This document shows positions 1 through 8,004 of a DNA stretch of 64,000 nt, piece by piece (positions within the stretch are counted from its first letter, which is position 1; every line of letters starts with the position of its first letter). The notes beneath the pieces are model-generated. The model was not told the origin of the DNA, made no database searches, and saw only the letters and a program-made list of their open reading frames with translations. The translations under genes were made by a program, and so were the position numbers. The DNA is from Peptococcaceae bacterium 1109 (GTDB taxonomy: Bacteria; Bacillota; Limnochordia; Darwinibacteriales; Darwinibacteriaceae), in contig LDJB01000003.1 of the NCBI GenBank assembly GCA_001028815.1, forward strand, positions 252,143-316,142, written 5' to 3'.

Positions 1-255
1 AGAAACCACAGAAAAATAGGCGGTGCGCCACACCGAGTCCCAAAAGGCAGAGTTGGCAAGAATGCTCCGGTAGTTCTTCAGCCCCACAAAGATTTCCCCT
101 CGCCAGGGCTTGGTCAGATCAATATCGTGGAGGGACAGGTAGAATGAACTAACCATGGGGTACACAAACACCGCCCCAATGGCCACCAATGCGGGGAGGA
201 TGAACAGCAATCCCACTCCGTATCTGCGCATCCACTGACTCACAGATGAATACAT
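1..255 (-). CDS. CUT1 sugar ABC transporter permease, MalF-type (partial, N-terminus only)
   Basis: The first 85 codons of an inner-membrane permease; the rest lies beyond the left edge. The ATG at 255 follows a GGAGG-like site. The protein opens with a short basic cytoplasmic stretch (QWMRRYGVG), then a first membrane segment at about residues 13-34 (LLFILPALVAIGAVFVYP) and the typical MalF phrase FVGLKNYRSIL. It follows the SBP gene at 334 and a perfect hairpin at 285-308, as part of the operon that begins with the GntR gene at 4830. The family is clear; the substrate cannot be read from this fragment. Confidence 0.85.
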   Translation of the reverse strand, partial: MYSSVSQWMRRYGVGLLFILPALVAIGAVFVYPMVSSFYLSLHDIDLTKPWRGEIFVGLKNYRSILANSAFWDSVWRTAYFSVVS

Positions 256-284
256 AGTAAGCCTCCTGAACCGAATAGGGGTAC

Positions 285-308
285 CCGGGCAAGCTTGTGC
301 TTGCCCGG
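285..308 (-). promoter_or_regulatory. Intercistronic stem-loop between SBP and permease genes
   Basis: A perfect 10-bp inverted repeat (285-294 with 299-308) with a 4-base loop fills the gap between the SBP stop and the permease start. No T-run follows it on the minus strand, so it looks like a 3' RNA-stabilising or partial-attenuation element, as known between malE and malF, and not a full terminator. Confidence 0.6.
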
Positions 309-333
309 AGGTTGTTGTCCTATCTCAAGCTCC

Positions 334-1578
334 TTAGTCTAGCAGCGCGTTAATCTTGGCGGCAGCATCATCGAGAGCCTGCTGTGGCGACTTGCGCTGC
401 AGCAGTGCATTGTGGATCTCCAGCTGCAGGATATCGGAGATCTCGTTGTACTGCACGACCTTGGGACGGGAATGCCCGTAGCTGAACTGCTCGCCATATA
501 CGGCGAAGTCATCGACCATTTCTGCCAGCTCTGGATCATTGTACAGGTCTTTGTATACAGGGAAGAATCCACCGTTTACAAAGATGGCCTTCTGAACTTC
601 ACGATCCATCATGTACTCTACGAATTTCAGAGCAGCTTCCTTGTTAGGCGCATTGTTCATAATGGCCAAGCCTTCAGGCCCCAAAGTGGTGGAGCTCTTC
701 AGTGGAGGCTGCGCTGGAATCAGGCCAACCCGAACTTGGCCAGGTACCTGGGAGGTGGCTGGGTCATTGGCCTCTTGGACAGCGCCTTCCCAGTTAAAGA
801 TCATGGCTGCTCGGCCTGCGGCCAACGCCTTGTTCACATCGTCTTCGTGGAAGGTCAAGGATGCAGGATCAGCCACTTCATACTTGTGGAGCAGGTCAAC
901 CATGAATTGGAGAGCCTTTACGGCGCCTCCTTGGTTAAATACAGGCCGGCCGTTTTCATCGAACAGCTCCCCATCAGGGTAAGCATAAACTAGGGCAACG
1001 TAGTCGCAGATCAAGCACTCATCTTGAGCCCAAGACCACACGGTGCCCCATACCTTATCCGCGCCGGAACCCTTGGTAACAGCAATGGCATACTCCAAGA
1101 GTTCATCAAGAGTTTGGGGAGGACCGTCAAAGCCTGCATCTTGCAGCATCTTTTCGTTGTAGTAGAACAGTTTGGAGCTGTTGAAGAACGGTAAGCCATA
1201 GATTCTGCCTTGATACGACACCGCATCTACCGCAGCAGGATTAAGCTCAGCCAAGACTTCTGGGTCGAGGTGGTCCGTAATGTCCCAGAGCCAGCCGGCA
1301 GCTGCGAACTGCGGGGTCCAGATAGCATCTAGCTGGATCACATCAAAGGTGCCTACACCGGACATGGCAGAGGTGACGACCTTGTCAAAGCGTTGGTCGT
1401 AGGACACGTTGATAGTGTTAACCTTAATGCCTGTTTCTTCTTCGAACCTAGCGGCGTATTCTGTCCAGATCCCCCGGGTCAGAACATCACCCCACAGCAC
1501 GGTTACTTCTTCCGCTGCCACCTGGAAGACAAACAGCAGCACAACCAGCACAGCTAACACAGTGGTTCTCACTCGCAT
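334..1578 (-). CDS. Extracellular sugar-binding protein, family 1 (CUT1)
   Basis: 414-residue solute-binding protein that should capture a sugar outside the cell and deliver it to the permease downstream. It starts with a clear Sec signal peptide (MRVRTTVLAVLVVLLFVFQV, cleavage near AAEE) and continues with the family-1 SBP fold: VLWGDVLTRGIWTEYAARFEEETG, a central YGLPFFNSSKLFYYNEKMLQ hinge region and a C-terminal EGLAIMNNAPNKEAALKFVEYM stretch. No lipobox cysteine is visible, so anchoring is uncertain. The ATG at 1578 has a GGGAGGA site upstream. It is the fourth gene of a GntR-PfkB-GH4-SBP-permease operon, which suggests that the ligand is the glycoside hydrolysed by the GH4 enzyme. Confidence 0.9.
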   Translation of the reverse strand: MRVRTTVLAVLVVLLFVFQVAAEEVTVLWGDVLTRGIWTEYAARFEEETGIKVNTINVSYDQRFDKVVTSAMSGVGTFDVIQLDAIWTPQFAAAGWLWDITDHLDPEVLAELNPAAVDAVSYQGRIYGLPFFNSSKLFYYNEKMLQDAGFDGPPQTLDELLEYAIAVTKGSGADKVWGTVWSWAQDECLICDYVALVYAYPDGELFDENGRPVFNQGGAVKALQFMVDLLHKYEVADPASLTFHEDDVNKALAAGRAAMIFNWEGAVQEANDPATSQVPGQVRVGLIPAQPPLKSSTTLGPEGLAIMNNAPNKEAALKFVEYMMDREVQKAIFVNGGFFPVYKDLYNDPELAEMVDDFAVYGEQFSYGHSRPKVVQYNEISDILQLEIHNALLQRKSPQQALDDAAAKINALLD

Positions 1579-1677
1579 CGATTACTTTCCTCCCTTAACA
1601 TGATCTTATAACCTGAGCAACTCCAAAAGACATGCACTACCCTACCTGGGCTCCCACACCACCTCCTTTACTAGGAC

Positions 1678-3051
1678 TTATCTCAACTCCGGCATGTAGT
1701 CGCCGTGTTCAGCCAAGTAAGCATCGAGGATAGCCTTCGCGGTCGCGAGATCTGGCACCAGCGGATGGCACGACAGGGCCTGTAGAGCCAAGGAATACGA
1801 GCCCTGCCTTACAGCCTCGATGGTAAGCCGCTCATAACCCTTTACCCGCTGCAGTAGGGTACGGGCGTGAGGCGGCACCTCCACCTTCACAGTAAATGGA
1901 TGGACGCCGTTGGAATCAACAAGGGACTGCACTTCCACTACATCGTCGGCATCGAGACAAGGAAGTGCCCCGTTGTTCCGCACATTAATGGGGATAACTT
2001 GGGGGCTGAGCCCGAGGAGGGCCTCTAGAACCTGGACGGCGATTTCCGAGTACCCCTCTGGCTCCAACAGAGCAGCATCAGATAATTCCGCTGGCCTTTC
2101 CTCGCCGTTCAGTTCACCTTGGCGCTCCACCTGGAAGTAGGACCCACTCCTTTTGCGCAGGTAACGGAAATAGGCGTCTCGAGGCCGTTCCTCAGACTTG
2201 CCATCCGCGATCTCCGCCAGCTGGGAAAAGAGTTCTTGATTCAGGCTATCAATCTGCTGGCTCCGGGTGATCTGCGCCCGCTGAATGTTCTGCACCACAG
2301 ATTGGTGCTTGTAGAAGAAAATCAGGTACTCATTGGGGAGAAGGCCCACCGCTTTTATCAGATCGGGCTCCACAGAGTGGGTTGCCACTTTCTCCAGGGC
2401 CTCATCATCTTGGAGGATGCTCGGGAGAAGCTCTTCGCCCTTGTACTGCACTCCCCCAACCCAACCTAGGTGGTTTATGCCGTAATAATCAAACCACAGC
2501 TCGTTTACTTCGCGCCCCACCGCCTGGGCCGTGGCCTTGAGAAGCTCCGTTGGGCCATCGCAGATCCCCACGATGCGGCCAAAGCCACGATCGGTGACTG
2601 CTTGGGTAATAATGCCCGAGGGGTTGGTCAAATTGACCACCCAGGCTTGGGGAGCAACTTCTTTGATAATATCCACATACTCCAAGACTACCGGAATGGT
2701 CCTAAGCGCCATGGCAAATCCGCCAGGGCCCGTTGTTTCCTGCCCCAGGACATTGTAGCGCAGGGGGACTTGCTCATCGATGATCCGGGCTGCGATATCC
2801 CCCACCCGCATGGTAAAGATCACAAAGGCCGAATAGGCGCAGGCTTCCCTCACATCTGTTGTCGCCGAGAGCGTGACCCCATGGTGCTCAGGGGCGATGT
2901 CATCGATCACATTCTTCATAAGCTCCAGTTTGGTGCCTGCAATATCCATCAAGGCGATCTCCTTGAGGCCTAACCGTTCAGTACTGCGCAGCAGCCGCCT
3001 CACCAGCTGAGGAGTCCTAACCCCTGCGGCACCTAAAATCGCGATTTTCAT
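1678..3051 (-). CDS. GH4 family glycosidase, 6-phospho-beta-glucosidase type
   Basis: 457-residue cytoplasmic GH4 enzyme that uses NAD+ and a divalent metal to cleave glycosides by an oxidation-elimination route. Residues 1-12 hold the dinucleotide-binding start MKIAILGAAGVR. The block RVGDIAARIIDEQVPL and GQETTGPGGFAMALRT (about 82-118) matches the phospho-glycoside branch (LicH/BglT-like). Metal ligands are probably Cys164 (VGICDGP) and His194 (GINHLGW). The ATG at 3051 was chosen over an upstream frame extension because GGGAGGAG lies 7 bases before it and the Rossmann motif starts there. It sits between a PfkB kinase and the SBP. A phospho-glycosidase beside an ABC importer instead of a PTS is odd, because the substrate must be phosphorylated after uptake. 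Confidence 0.88.
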   Translation of the reverse strand: MKIAILGAAGVRTPQLVRRLLRSTERLGLKEIALMDIAGTKLELMKNVIDDIAPEHHGVTLSATTDVREACAYSAFVIFTMRVGDIAARIIDEQVPLRYNVLGQETTGPGGFAMALRTIPVVLEYVDIIKEVAPQAWVVNLTNPSGIITQAVTDRGFGRIVGICDGPTELLKATAQAVGREVNELWFDYYGINHLGWVGGVQYKGEELLPSILQDDEALEKVATHSVEPDLIKAVGLLPNEYLIFFYKHQSVVQNIQRAQITRSQQIDSLNQELFSQLAEIADGKSEERPRDAYFRYLRKRSGSYFQVERQGELNGEERPAELSDAALLEPEGYSEIAVQVLEALLGLSPQVIPINVRNNGALPCLDADDVVEVQSLVDSNGVHPFTVKVEVPPHARTLLQRVKGYERLTIEAVRQGSYSLALQALSCHPLVPDLATAKAILDAYLAEHGDYMPELR

Positions 3052-3149
3052 GCTGAATCTCCTCCCACATAGATGCCCTGAAGCAGCCCCTGGCTGTCCT
3101 TGGACATCCGTCGTCTGACCTCTTCTTTCAAAAAACCAGTCCAGCTTCA

Positions 3150-4082
3150 CTATTTATCGGAGAAGTGGCTAATAGCCGTCTCCAAGCTGCGGGGAAAGGC
3201 CTCAGTGCCGCCCAGGGCGGTAACAGAGAGGGACCCGCATACAATACCCAGCTTAAGGGCCCTTGCCAGGGGCCAGCCTAAGATAACTCCCGTGACAAAA
3301 CCAACGGCAAAGCTGTCTCCAGCACCTGTAGGATCGACAAACTCTACGTCAAGGGCAGGTTCCCGGATAATCTTCCCCGCCTCATCAAAAGTTAGGGCCC
3401 CCTGTTCTCCCAAGGTGACCACGGGATGACAGCCTATCTCCTTGAAGAAGTACAGGGCCTCTTCCGGGGTGTCTTTCCCCGAAAGCCCCTGGGCTTCCAG
3501 TTCGTTGCAGAAGAAGAAATCTGCCTTGCTCAAGGCTTCTGCCAAGGCGGCTTTCCTATCACGGTACTCTTCCACCGCTGGCCAGCCCGTGCTCATAGAG
3601 ATGAGCACGCCAGCTTTCCGGGCTTGTTCCAGATAGCCGTAAAGCTCTTGATCGGACATCAAACCCACATGCATGAGCTTGTAACCTGCAAAGGGCTCAG
3701 GGGAATGGTTCACCCAGTGAGCCAAAAGCTCTGTCGCGCTCAGCTCCGCCCCAGCATAGCTCACAAACCGCCGGTCCCCTTCCAGGACCATGGCCGTAGA
3801 ATGGCTGGTGGACTTGCCTGCTACCCGAACCAGCCCATCCGTGGAGACTCCTTCCCTTTGTAGGCGTTCTTCCACAAACTTGCCGAAGAGGTCATCCCCT
3901 ACCGCAGACACGATCACCGGGGACAATCCAAGCCGCGCCATACCGATGGCGGTAATGGCATACCCGCCCACCGTCACCAGATGCTGGCCGCCATAGACTT
4001 CCTGCCCAGCTTCAGGGATGCGAGGCAGGCCCCCATAGATGGAATCTACGAATACCGGTCCAATCGCTAATACTCTTGCCAT
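3150..4082 (-). CDS. PfkB-family carbohydrate kinase
   Basis: 310-residue cytoplasmic ribokinase-like kinase. It carries the N-terminal glycine-rich segment (GGYAITAIGMARLGL, about 40-54) and the C-terminal PfkB signature DPTGAGDSFAVGF (about 252-264) with the catalytic Asp of GAGD. The ATG at 4082 is preferred to the in-frame GTG at 4097 because GGGGAG lies 6 bases upstream and it sits 4 bases past the GntR stop, a coupled arrangement. It probably phosphorylates the sugar released or imported by this operon. Since the next gene is a phospho-glycoside GH4, it may instead act on the intact glycoside; that is inference. Confidence 0.88.
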   Translation of the reverse strand: MARVLAIGPVFVDSIYGGLPRIPEAGQEVYGGQHLVTVGGYAITAIGMARLGLSPVIVSAVGDDLFGKFVEERLQREGVSTDGLVRVAGKSTSHSTAMVLEGDRRFVSYAGAELSATELLAHWVNHSPEPFAGYKLMHVGLMSDQELYGYLEQARKAGVLISMSTGWPAVEEYRDRKAALAEALSKADFFFCNELEAQGLSGKDTPEEALYFFKEIGCHPVVTLGEQGALTFDEAGKIIREPALDVEFVDPTGAGDSFAVGFVTGVILGWPLARALKLGIVCGSLSVTALGGTEAFPRSLETAISHFSDK

Positions 4083-4086
4083 TCCG

Positions 4087-4830
4087 TCACTCCCCACTAT
4101 CTATCACCATTTTCAAGGTCCAGCGGTCAACGCGATAGATATTCCTCGTCCACAAGACGATGTTGCCTTGGTAGTCGAAGTAGCGGTCATCCATGCGGAG
4201 CAGCGGCACTCCTACCTCTACCTCCAGAAGCCTTGCGAGCTCTGCATCCGCGGTCACAGCGGTAATGTCCATCTCTGAGTACCTGAGCCTCAGCCCATGC
4301 TCCTCGAGGTAAGCAAACAAGCTCTCCCCTAGCTGCTCTACTCGAAAGCCCTCGCCAATAACCTCGGGAGGCATCACATCATAGGCTAGCATGAGAGGCT
4401 CACCATTGGCAGTCCGTACCCGAGTAAGGACCCCTACACGGTCTAAATCCCGCTCAAAGTCCTGTTTGTGTTTGGGGCTAGCCGGTACCCATTCAAAGTG
4501 GGCCAGCTTGGTCCCGGGCTCGTAGCCGAATTTGCGTATGTACTCGGTGTAACTAGTGATGCGTTCCATGCCTGTACCAATGGGCACTCGTTTGTTGTGG
4601 GTGATCCAGGTCCCTACGCCGTGGACTCTTTTGAGGAGCCCTTCCTTCTCTAAAGCGCTTAACGCTTCCCGGACTGTAGTACGGCTCACCCCAAACAGCT
4701 GTGCCAGCTTTTCTTCGGAAGGCAGCCGGTCTTCACCCTTGAAAACGCCTTCCCCAATCTCCTCCCGCAAGCGCTTGGCCACTGTGATGTATAAGGGCTC
4801 CCGGGACTCTCTTATCTTCAAGTCGTGCAT
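4087..4830 (-). CDS. GntR-family transcriptional regulator (HutC/UTRA type)
   Basis: 247-residue repressor with an N-terminal winged helix-turn-helix (RLPSEEKLAQLFGVSRTTVR, about 35-54) and a C-terminal UTRA ligand-binding domain (about 90-245) ending RNIYRVDRWTLKM. It is first in the operon with PfkB, GH4 and the sugar importer, so it most likely responds to a sugar phosphate from that pathway. The ATG at 4830 follows GGAGG at 6 bases; an in-frame extension to 4905 has no ribosome site. Two tandem GTC-n-GAC repeats upstream (4892-4920) are candidate operators. Confidence 0.88.
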   Translation of the reverse strand: MHDLKIRESREPLYITVAKRLREEIGEGVFKGEDRLPSEEKLAQLFGVSRTTVREALSALEKEGLLKRVHGVGTWITHNKRVPIGTGMERITSYTEYIRKFGYEPGTKLAHFEWVPASPKHKQDFERDLDRVGVLTRVRTANGEPLMLAYDVMPPEVIGEGFRVEQLGESLFAYLEEHGLRLRYSEMDITAVTADAELARLLEVEVGVPLLRMDDRYFDYQGNIVLWTRNIYRVDRWTLKMVIDSGE

Positions 4831-4891
4831 CCTAAGCCTCCATCTAGAACCGCAATCAGGGGCAGGTTCCGCCCACTGACTTCTCAGTCCA

Positions 4892-4920
4892 CAGTCGTCT
4901 GACAACTGTCGTTAAGACAA
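4892..4920. promoter_or_regulatory. Candidate operator: tandem GTC/GAC inverted repeats
   Basis: On the minus strand two adjacent imperfect palindromes read TTGTCTTAACGACAG and TTGTCAGACGACTG. They lie about 60-90 bases upstream of the GntR start at 4830 and also upstream of the plus-strand gene at 5067, so they could control both directions. The match to this regulator is inferred from position only. Confidence 0.35.
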
Positions 4921-5066
4921 TGTATAGCATATTACGTCTCTTCGCTAAGCAAGTGCGTTTTCCTGCTTTGCAGCGTAGAATTATTGCTGAAAGCCGTTGC
5001 CCCTGTATACAAGGGAAACTGCCAATGGTTGCCGAAGTAACAGGAAAACCTATAGGAGGGAACTAT

Positions 5067-5534
5067 TTGAGAAAACACATTTTTGTAACGTACGCCCTAG
5101 CACTTGCCCTAATCCTCGCGGTGAGCTTTTCCGCAGCTGCCGACAACCCGAATGTGGAAGAGTTGAACCAGATCCTGAACGACATTAACGTGGTCATGAA
5201 CAACTTGATCGGCAATGGGTTTGTCATCGAGCACCTAGAGCTTGACAGCATCAGCCTAGATGACACCTACCGCATCCCCTACCCTTTCCTTCCCGGCTGG
5301 GAATATATTGTGGTAGGAATCGGGGGCCCCGCGATTGCCGATCTGGATATGTATCTCTATAACTCTGAGGGCGCGTTGGAGTTCAGCGATACAGAACCAG
5401 GCAAGCTTGCCTCCATCTCCCTGTATCTGGATGCCCCTGGGGTTTACCACTCCTTGCTCCACGCCGCCGAGCTTAACGACGGCTACCAGGAAGGGTCACC
5501 GTATTACTTCGCCGTTTTGATTGCTGCGCGCTAG
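5067..5534 (+). CDS. Small exported protein, possible PPC-like beta-sandwich domain
   Basis: 155-residue protein that I do not recognise with certainty. It opens with a signal peptide (LRKHIFVTYALALALILAVS, cleavage near SAAADN), then a short helical stretch (NVEELNQILNDINVVMNNLI) and a strand-rich C-terminal part with DLDMYLYNSEGALEFSD, which resembles the DLDLYLYD-type motif of bacterial pre-peptidase C-terminal domains. The start is a TTG at 5067 placed 6 bases after TATAGGAGGG; a longer frame from 4920 would bury the signal peptide and has no ribosome site. It lies 29 bases upstream of the kinase gene at 5564, so the two are probably co-transcribed. Function unknown; it is secreted or wall-associated. 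Confidence 0.7.
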   Translation: MRKHIFVTYALALALILAVSFSAAADNPNVEELNQILNDINVVMNNLIGNGFVIEHLELDSISLDDTYRIPYPFLPGWEYIVVGIGGPAIADLDMYLYNSEGALEFSDTEPGKLASISLYLDAPGVYHSLLHAAELNDGYQEGSPYYFAVLIAAR

Positions 5535-5563
5535 AGATGAAAGACAAGGAAAGGAAGATGTGA

Positions 5564-6535
5564 ATGCCGTTTCTTGGCGTAGATGGAGGGGGCACCAAGA
5601 CTGCTTTCGCCCTGATCTCCCCATCGGGCAACCTCTTAGGTTCAGCTGTACTGGGCCCCACTCACCCAGACCAGGTAGGGATGGAGAGAGTGAGGGAAAC
5701 GCTCAAGGACGGAGTGGCAGCTGTCTGCCAGCAAGCAGGCATTGAACCGCAGGATGTCAAGTTCGCCTTCTTCGGCTTAGCAGGCTTTGGTGAGAACCTG
5801 GAACACACTGCCCAATTCCAAGCGGTGGCAGGCCAGCTCCTGCCAAACTCCCCCCATCGCTGCGGTAACGATGTGGAGGCTGGGTGGGCCGGGTCCCTAG
5901 CCTGCCAACCAGGAGTCCACTTGGTGGCGGGAACAGGCGCCATCGGTTTCGGGGTGGACCCCAAGGGAAACACCGCTCGGAGCAGCGGCTGGGACTCCCT
6001 CTTCGGTGATGAAGGCTCTGCCTATTGGCTGGGACGGCACCTCTTGGGCCTGTTTACCAAGGAATCTGATGGACGCTTGCCAAAAAGCCCCCTGTATGAC
6101 ATCGTGAAGGAAAAGCTTGGCCTCGAGCGAGACCTGGATCTACTGGCCAAGCTGGATCTGTGGAGCAAGCGGGATGAACTTGCCCGCCTTGCGCTGCTTG
6201 CCCATGCAGCGGCTGAACAGGGCGATAAAAACACCATTGCCTTGTTTAGGGAAGCTGCCTTGGAGCTCAGCCTCGCGGTGAAGGCCATTATCCAGCGGCT
6301 TGAGTATTGTCACAACACACCCATCCCTGTTTCTTACAGCGGCGGGGTGTTTAGGTCGGGAGATTACATCCTGCAGCCACTGAGGGAGTATCTAGAACCC
6401 CTCAACGCCACCTTGGTTGAGCCTAAGCTGAGCCCGATAATGGGCGCGTGCTTGTACGCCATGGTGCTAGCTGGGCATCCAGTGGATGACACCCTCGTGG
6501 GGAAGCTGCAGGAACGGGAAAAAGAGCTGGCTTAA
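5564..6535 (+). CDS. BadF/BadG/BcrA/BcrD-type ATPase, N-acetylglucosamine kinase-like
   Basis: 323-residue cytoplasmic sugar kinase of the ASKHA fold. Visible motifs are the phosphate-1 loop FLGVDGGGTKTAFAL at the N-terminus, the phosphate-2 region VAGTGAIGFGV (about 125-135) and GDEGSAYWLGRHLLG (about 149-163), which are standard for the NagK/MurK-like branch. These enzymes phosphorylate GlcNAc, MurNAc or glucosamine. The ATG at 5564 follows GGAAAGGAAG. Its upstream partner is the exported protein at 5067, and it converges on the rpiB gene across a hairpin at 6543-6563. It is one of two BadF kinases in the window, the other ending at 25204. Confidence 0.85.
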   Translation: MPFLGVDGGGTKTAFALISPSGNLLGSAVLGPTHPDQVGMERVRETLKDGVAAVCQQAGIEPQDVKFAFFGLAGFGENLEHTAQFQAVAGQLLPNSPHRCGNDVEAGWAGSLACQPGVHLVAGTGAIGFGVDPKGNTARSSGWDSLFGDEGSAYWLGRHLLGLFTKESDGRLPKSPLYDIVKEKLGLERDLDLLAKLDLWSKRDELARLALLAHAAAEQGDKNTIALFREAALELSLAVKAIIQRLEYCHNTPIPVSYSGGVFRSGDYILQPLREYLEPLNATLVEPKLSPIMGACLYAMVLAGHPVDDTLVGKLQEREKELA

Positions 6536-6542
6536 AAGAAAG

Positions 6543-6563
6543 GGGGGTACCTATGGTACCCCC
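6543..6563 (-). terminator. Hairpin between convergent kinase and rpiB genes
   Basis: A perfect 9-bp stem (6543-6551 with 6555-6563) with a 3-base loop separates two converging genes. On the minus strand it is followed by CTTTCTTTTA, which suits termination of the LacI-ROK-RpiB unit; it may also slow plus-strand transcription. Confidence 0.6.
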
Positions 6564-7001
6564 TCAGCCTTCCATTTCAGTGATCATATCAACGCGGATG
6601 CCGTGTCGGCCGCCCTCATACTCTGCATTGAGCCACGCGTCTACAATCATCTTCGCGAGCTCTTGCCCTACCACCCGGGACCCAATTGCCAACACATTGG
6701 TGTTGTTGTGCTCCCGGGAAAGCTGTGCCGAATAAGGCTCACTACATACCACGCAGCGAATGCCCTTCACCTTGTTCGCGGCAATGGACATCCCCACACC
6801 TGTTCCGCAGAACAGCATGCCCAAATCGCACCGGCCTGAAGTCACTTCTTCTCCGACCTTTTTGGCGTAATCAGGATAGTGCACCCGGTCTGTGGAGTAG
6901 CAGCCCACATCTACACACTCAATGTCCTTTCCCTCCAGGTACTCCTTAATGTATACCTTCAACTCAATACCGACGTGATCGCTTCCTAAAGCTATACGCA
7001 T
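6564..7001 (-). CDS. rpiB: RpiB/LacA/LacB family sugar-phosphate isomerase
   Basis: 145-residue cytoplasmic aldose-ketose isomerase. Conserved residues are present: substrate-binding Asp8-His9 (ALGSDHVGIELK), the catalytic-base Cys65 in FCGTGVGMSIAANK, and His98 in REHNNTNVLAIGSR. The length is normal for RpiB. It overlaps the upstream ROK gene by 10 bases and has GAGGAGGTACAGAC before its ATG, so translation is coupled. In this operon, with a LacI regulator and a ROK kinase, it may act on a hexose or pentose phosphate such as ribose, allose or galactose 6-phosphate; sequence alone does not decide. Confidence 0.88.
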   Translation of the reverse strand: MRIALGSDHVGIELKVYIKEYLEGKDIECVDVGCYSTDRVHYPDYAKKVGEEVTSGRCDLGMLFCGTGVGMSIAANKVKGIRCVVCSEPYSAQLSREHNNTNVLAIGSRVVGQELAKMIVDAWLNAEYEGGRHGIRVDMITEMEG

Positions 7002-7891
7002 GTCTGTACCTCCTCATTGTCAAAGCAGTACATAGCTGCCCCTAGGCATCCGCCAAGGGGGCCAGCGGTGGAACGCTGCACAACCAGTTGCTTCGCAACT
7101 AGTGGATGGCGCAAGCGGGAGCGCACCTCTTGCTCCAGCTTCTCAAAGGGAAAGCCTTCCATGTTGGCCACTCCGCCCCCCACGATCACCAAACTTGGGT
7201 CAAGAATGGTAATAGCAGTCACCAGCCCCAAGGTGAGGTTCTCCAGCCACTCATCTACGTCCTGCACGTGGGCAGGGTTGACAAAAAAGTCCGCGACATC
7301 GCTGCCTGCCTGAGCAGTGATTTCTGCTATGGCCCTGCCCGCGGCATAGAGCTCCAAACAGCCTGTGTTGCCGCAGCCGCACAAACCGGATTTCCCCTTC
7401 AGAGGAATGTGCCCAAGCTCGCCAGCAAAGCCCCGCTCGCCGGTGATCAGCTGTCCCTTGATCATCATAGCAAAACCCAAGCCTGTGCCGATGTAAAAGC
7501 CGATTGCACTGTCTTGCTGCTTCAGTGCCCCCGATTCGCTGTATAAGATGAAGTTCACGTCCTTCTGGATATGAACGGGGATACCGAACCTGTCCACAAG
7601 GATTTCCCTGAGGTTTACTCCAGTAAGGGCCGGATCAAGGTTTGGGCAGGAGAGGATCTCGCCGCTGCCGCTCACTATCCCCGGTAAGCCTATGCCTATG
7701 GCGCCGACGGGGACTTCTCCCCCATCAATAAACTCCTGCACTGCCCCAGCCAGGAAGCTCACCAGCCCCTCTTGGGCCTCCTCCACCTTAACCTGCAAGG
7801 AACGGAGGACCTTGAGTTCCCGGTCAACTTGGGCCAGCCGGATATTAGTACCACCTATGTCAATGCCTAATACACTCTCCATTCGCGCCAT
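6992..7891 (-). CDS. ROK-family sugar kinase
   Basis: 299-residue ROK kinase. It has the ATP loop GIDIGGTNIRLAQV at residues 9-22, the ROK signature with SAIGFYIGTGLGFAM, the glycine block GERGFAGELGHIPL and the zinc-binding cluster CGCGNTGCLELYAAG typical of bacterial glucokinase- and allose-kinase-like members. No helix-turn-helix precedes it, so it is an enzyme, not a repressor. The ATG at 7891 has GAGGTG 8 bases upstream; an ATG at 7906 is also in frame. It sits between the LacI gene at 8005 and rpiB and probably phosphorylates the sugar isomerised by RpiB. Confidence 0.88.
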   Translation of the reverse strand: MARMESVLGIDIGGTNIRLAQVDRELKVLRSLQVKVEEAQEGLVSFLAGAVQEFIDGGEVPVGAIGIGLPGIVSGSGEILSCPNLDPALTGVNLREILVDRFGIPVHIQKDVNFILYSESGALKQQDSAIGFYIGTGLGFAMMIKGQLITGERGFAGELGHIPLKGKSGLCGCGNTGCLELYAAGRAIAEITAQAGSDVADFFVNPAHVQDVDEWLENLTLGLVTAITILDPSLVIVGGGVANMEGFPFEKLEQEVRSRLRHPLVAKQLVVQRSTAGPLGGCLGAAMYCFDNEEVQTCV

Positions 7892-8004
7892 GGCCTTACA
7901 CCTCATCCGAAACCAAGTTGGAGACGTGCCCGTCCCTGTAAATCACTGATACTGCCACCTTCACTACTGCATCTCTTCCCTTCTGTGTACCGCGGGAAAG
8001 CGGT

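Noticed and set aside
7892-7906. Upstream ATG of the ROK kinase at 7906
   Set aside because: The ATG at 7891 has a better-placed GAGGTG site and begins closer to the kinase motif; the upstream start remains possible but less likely.
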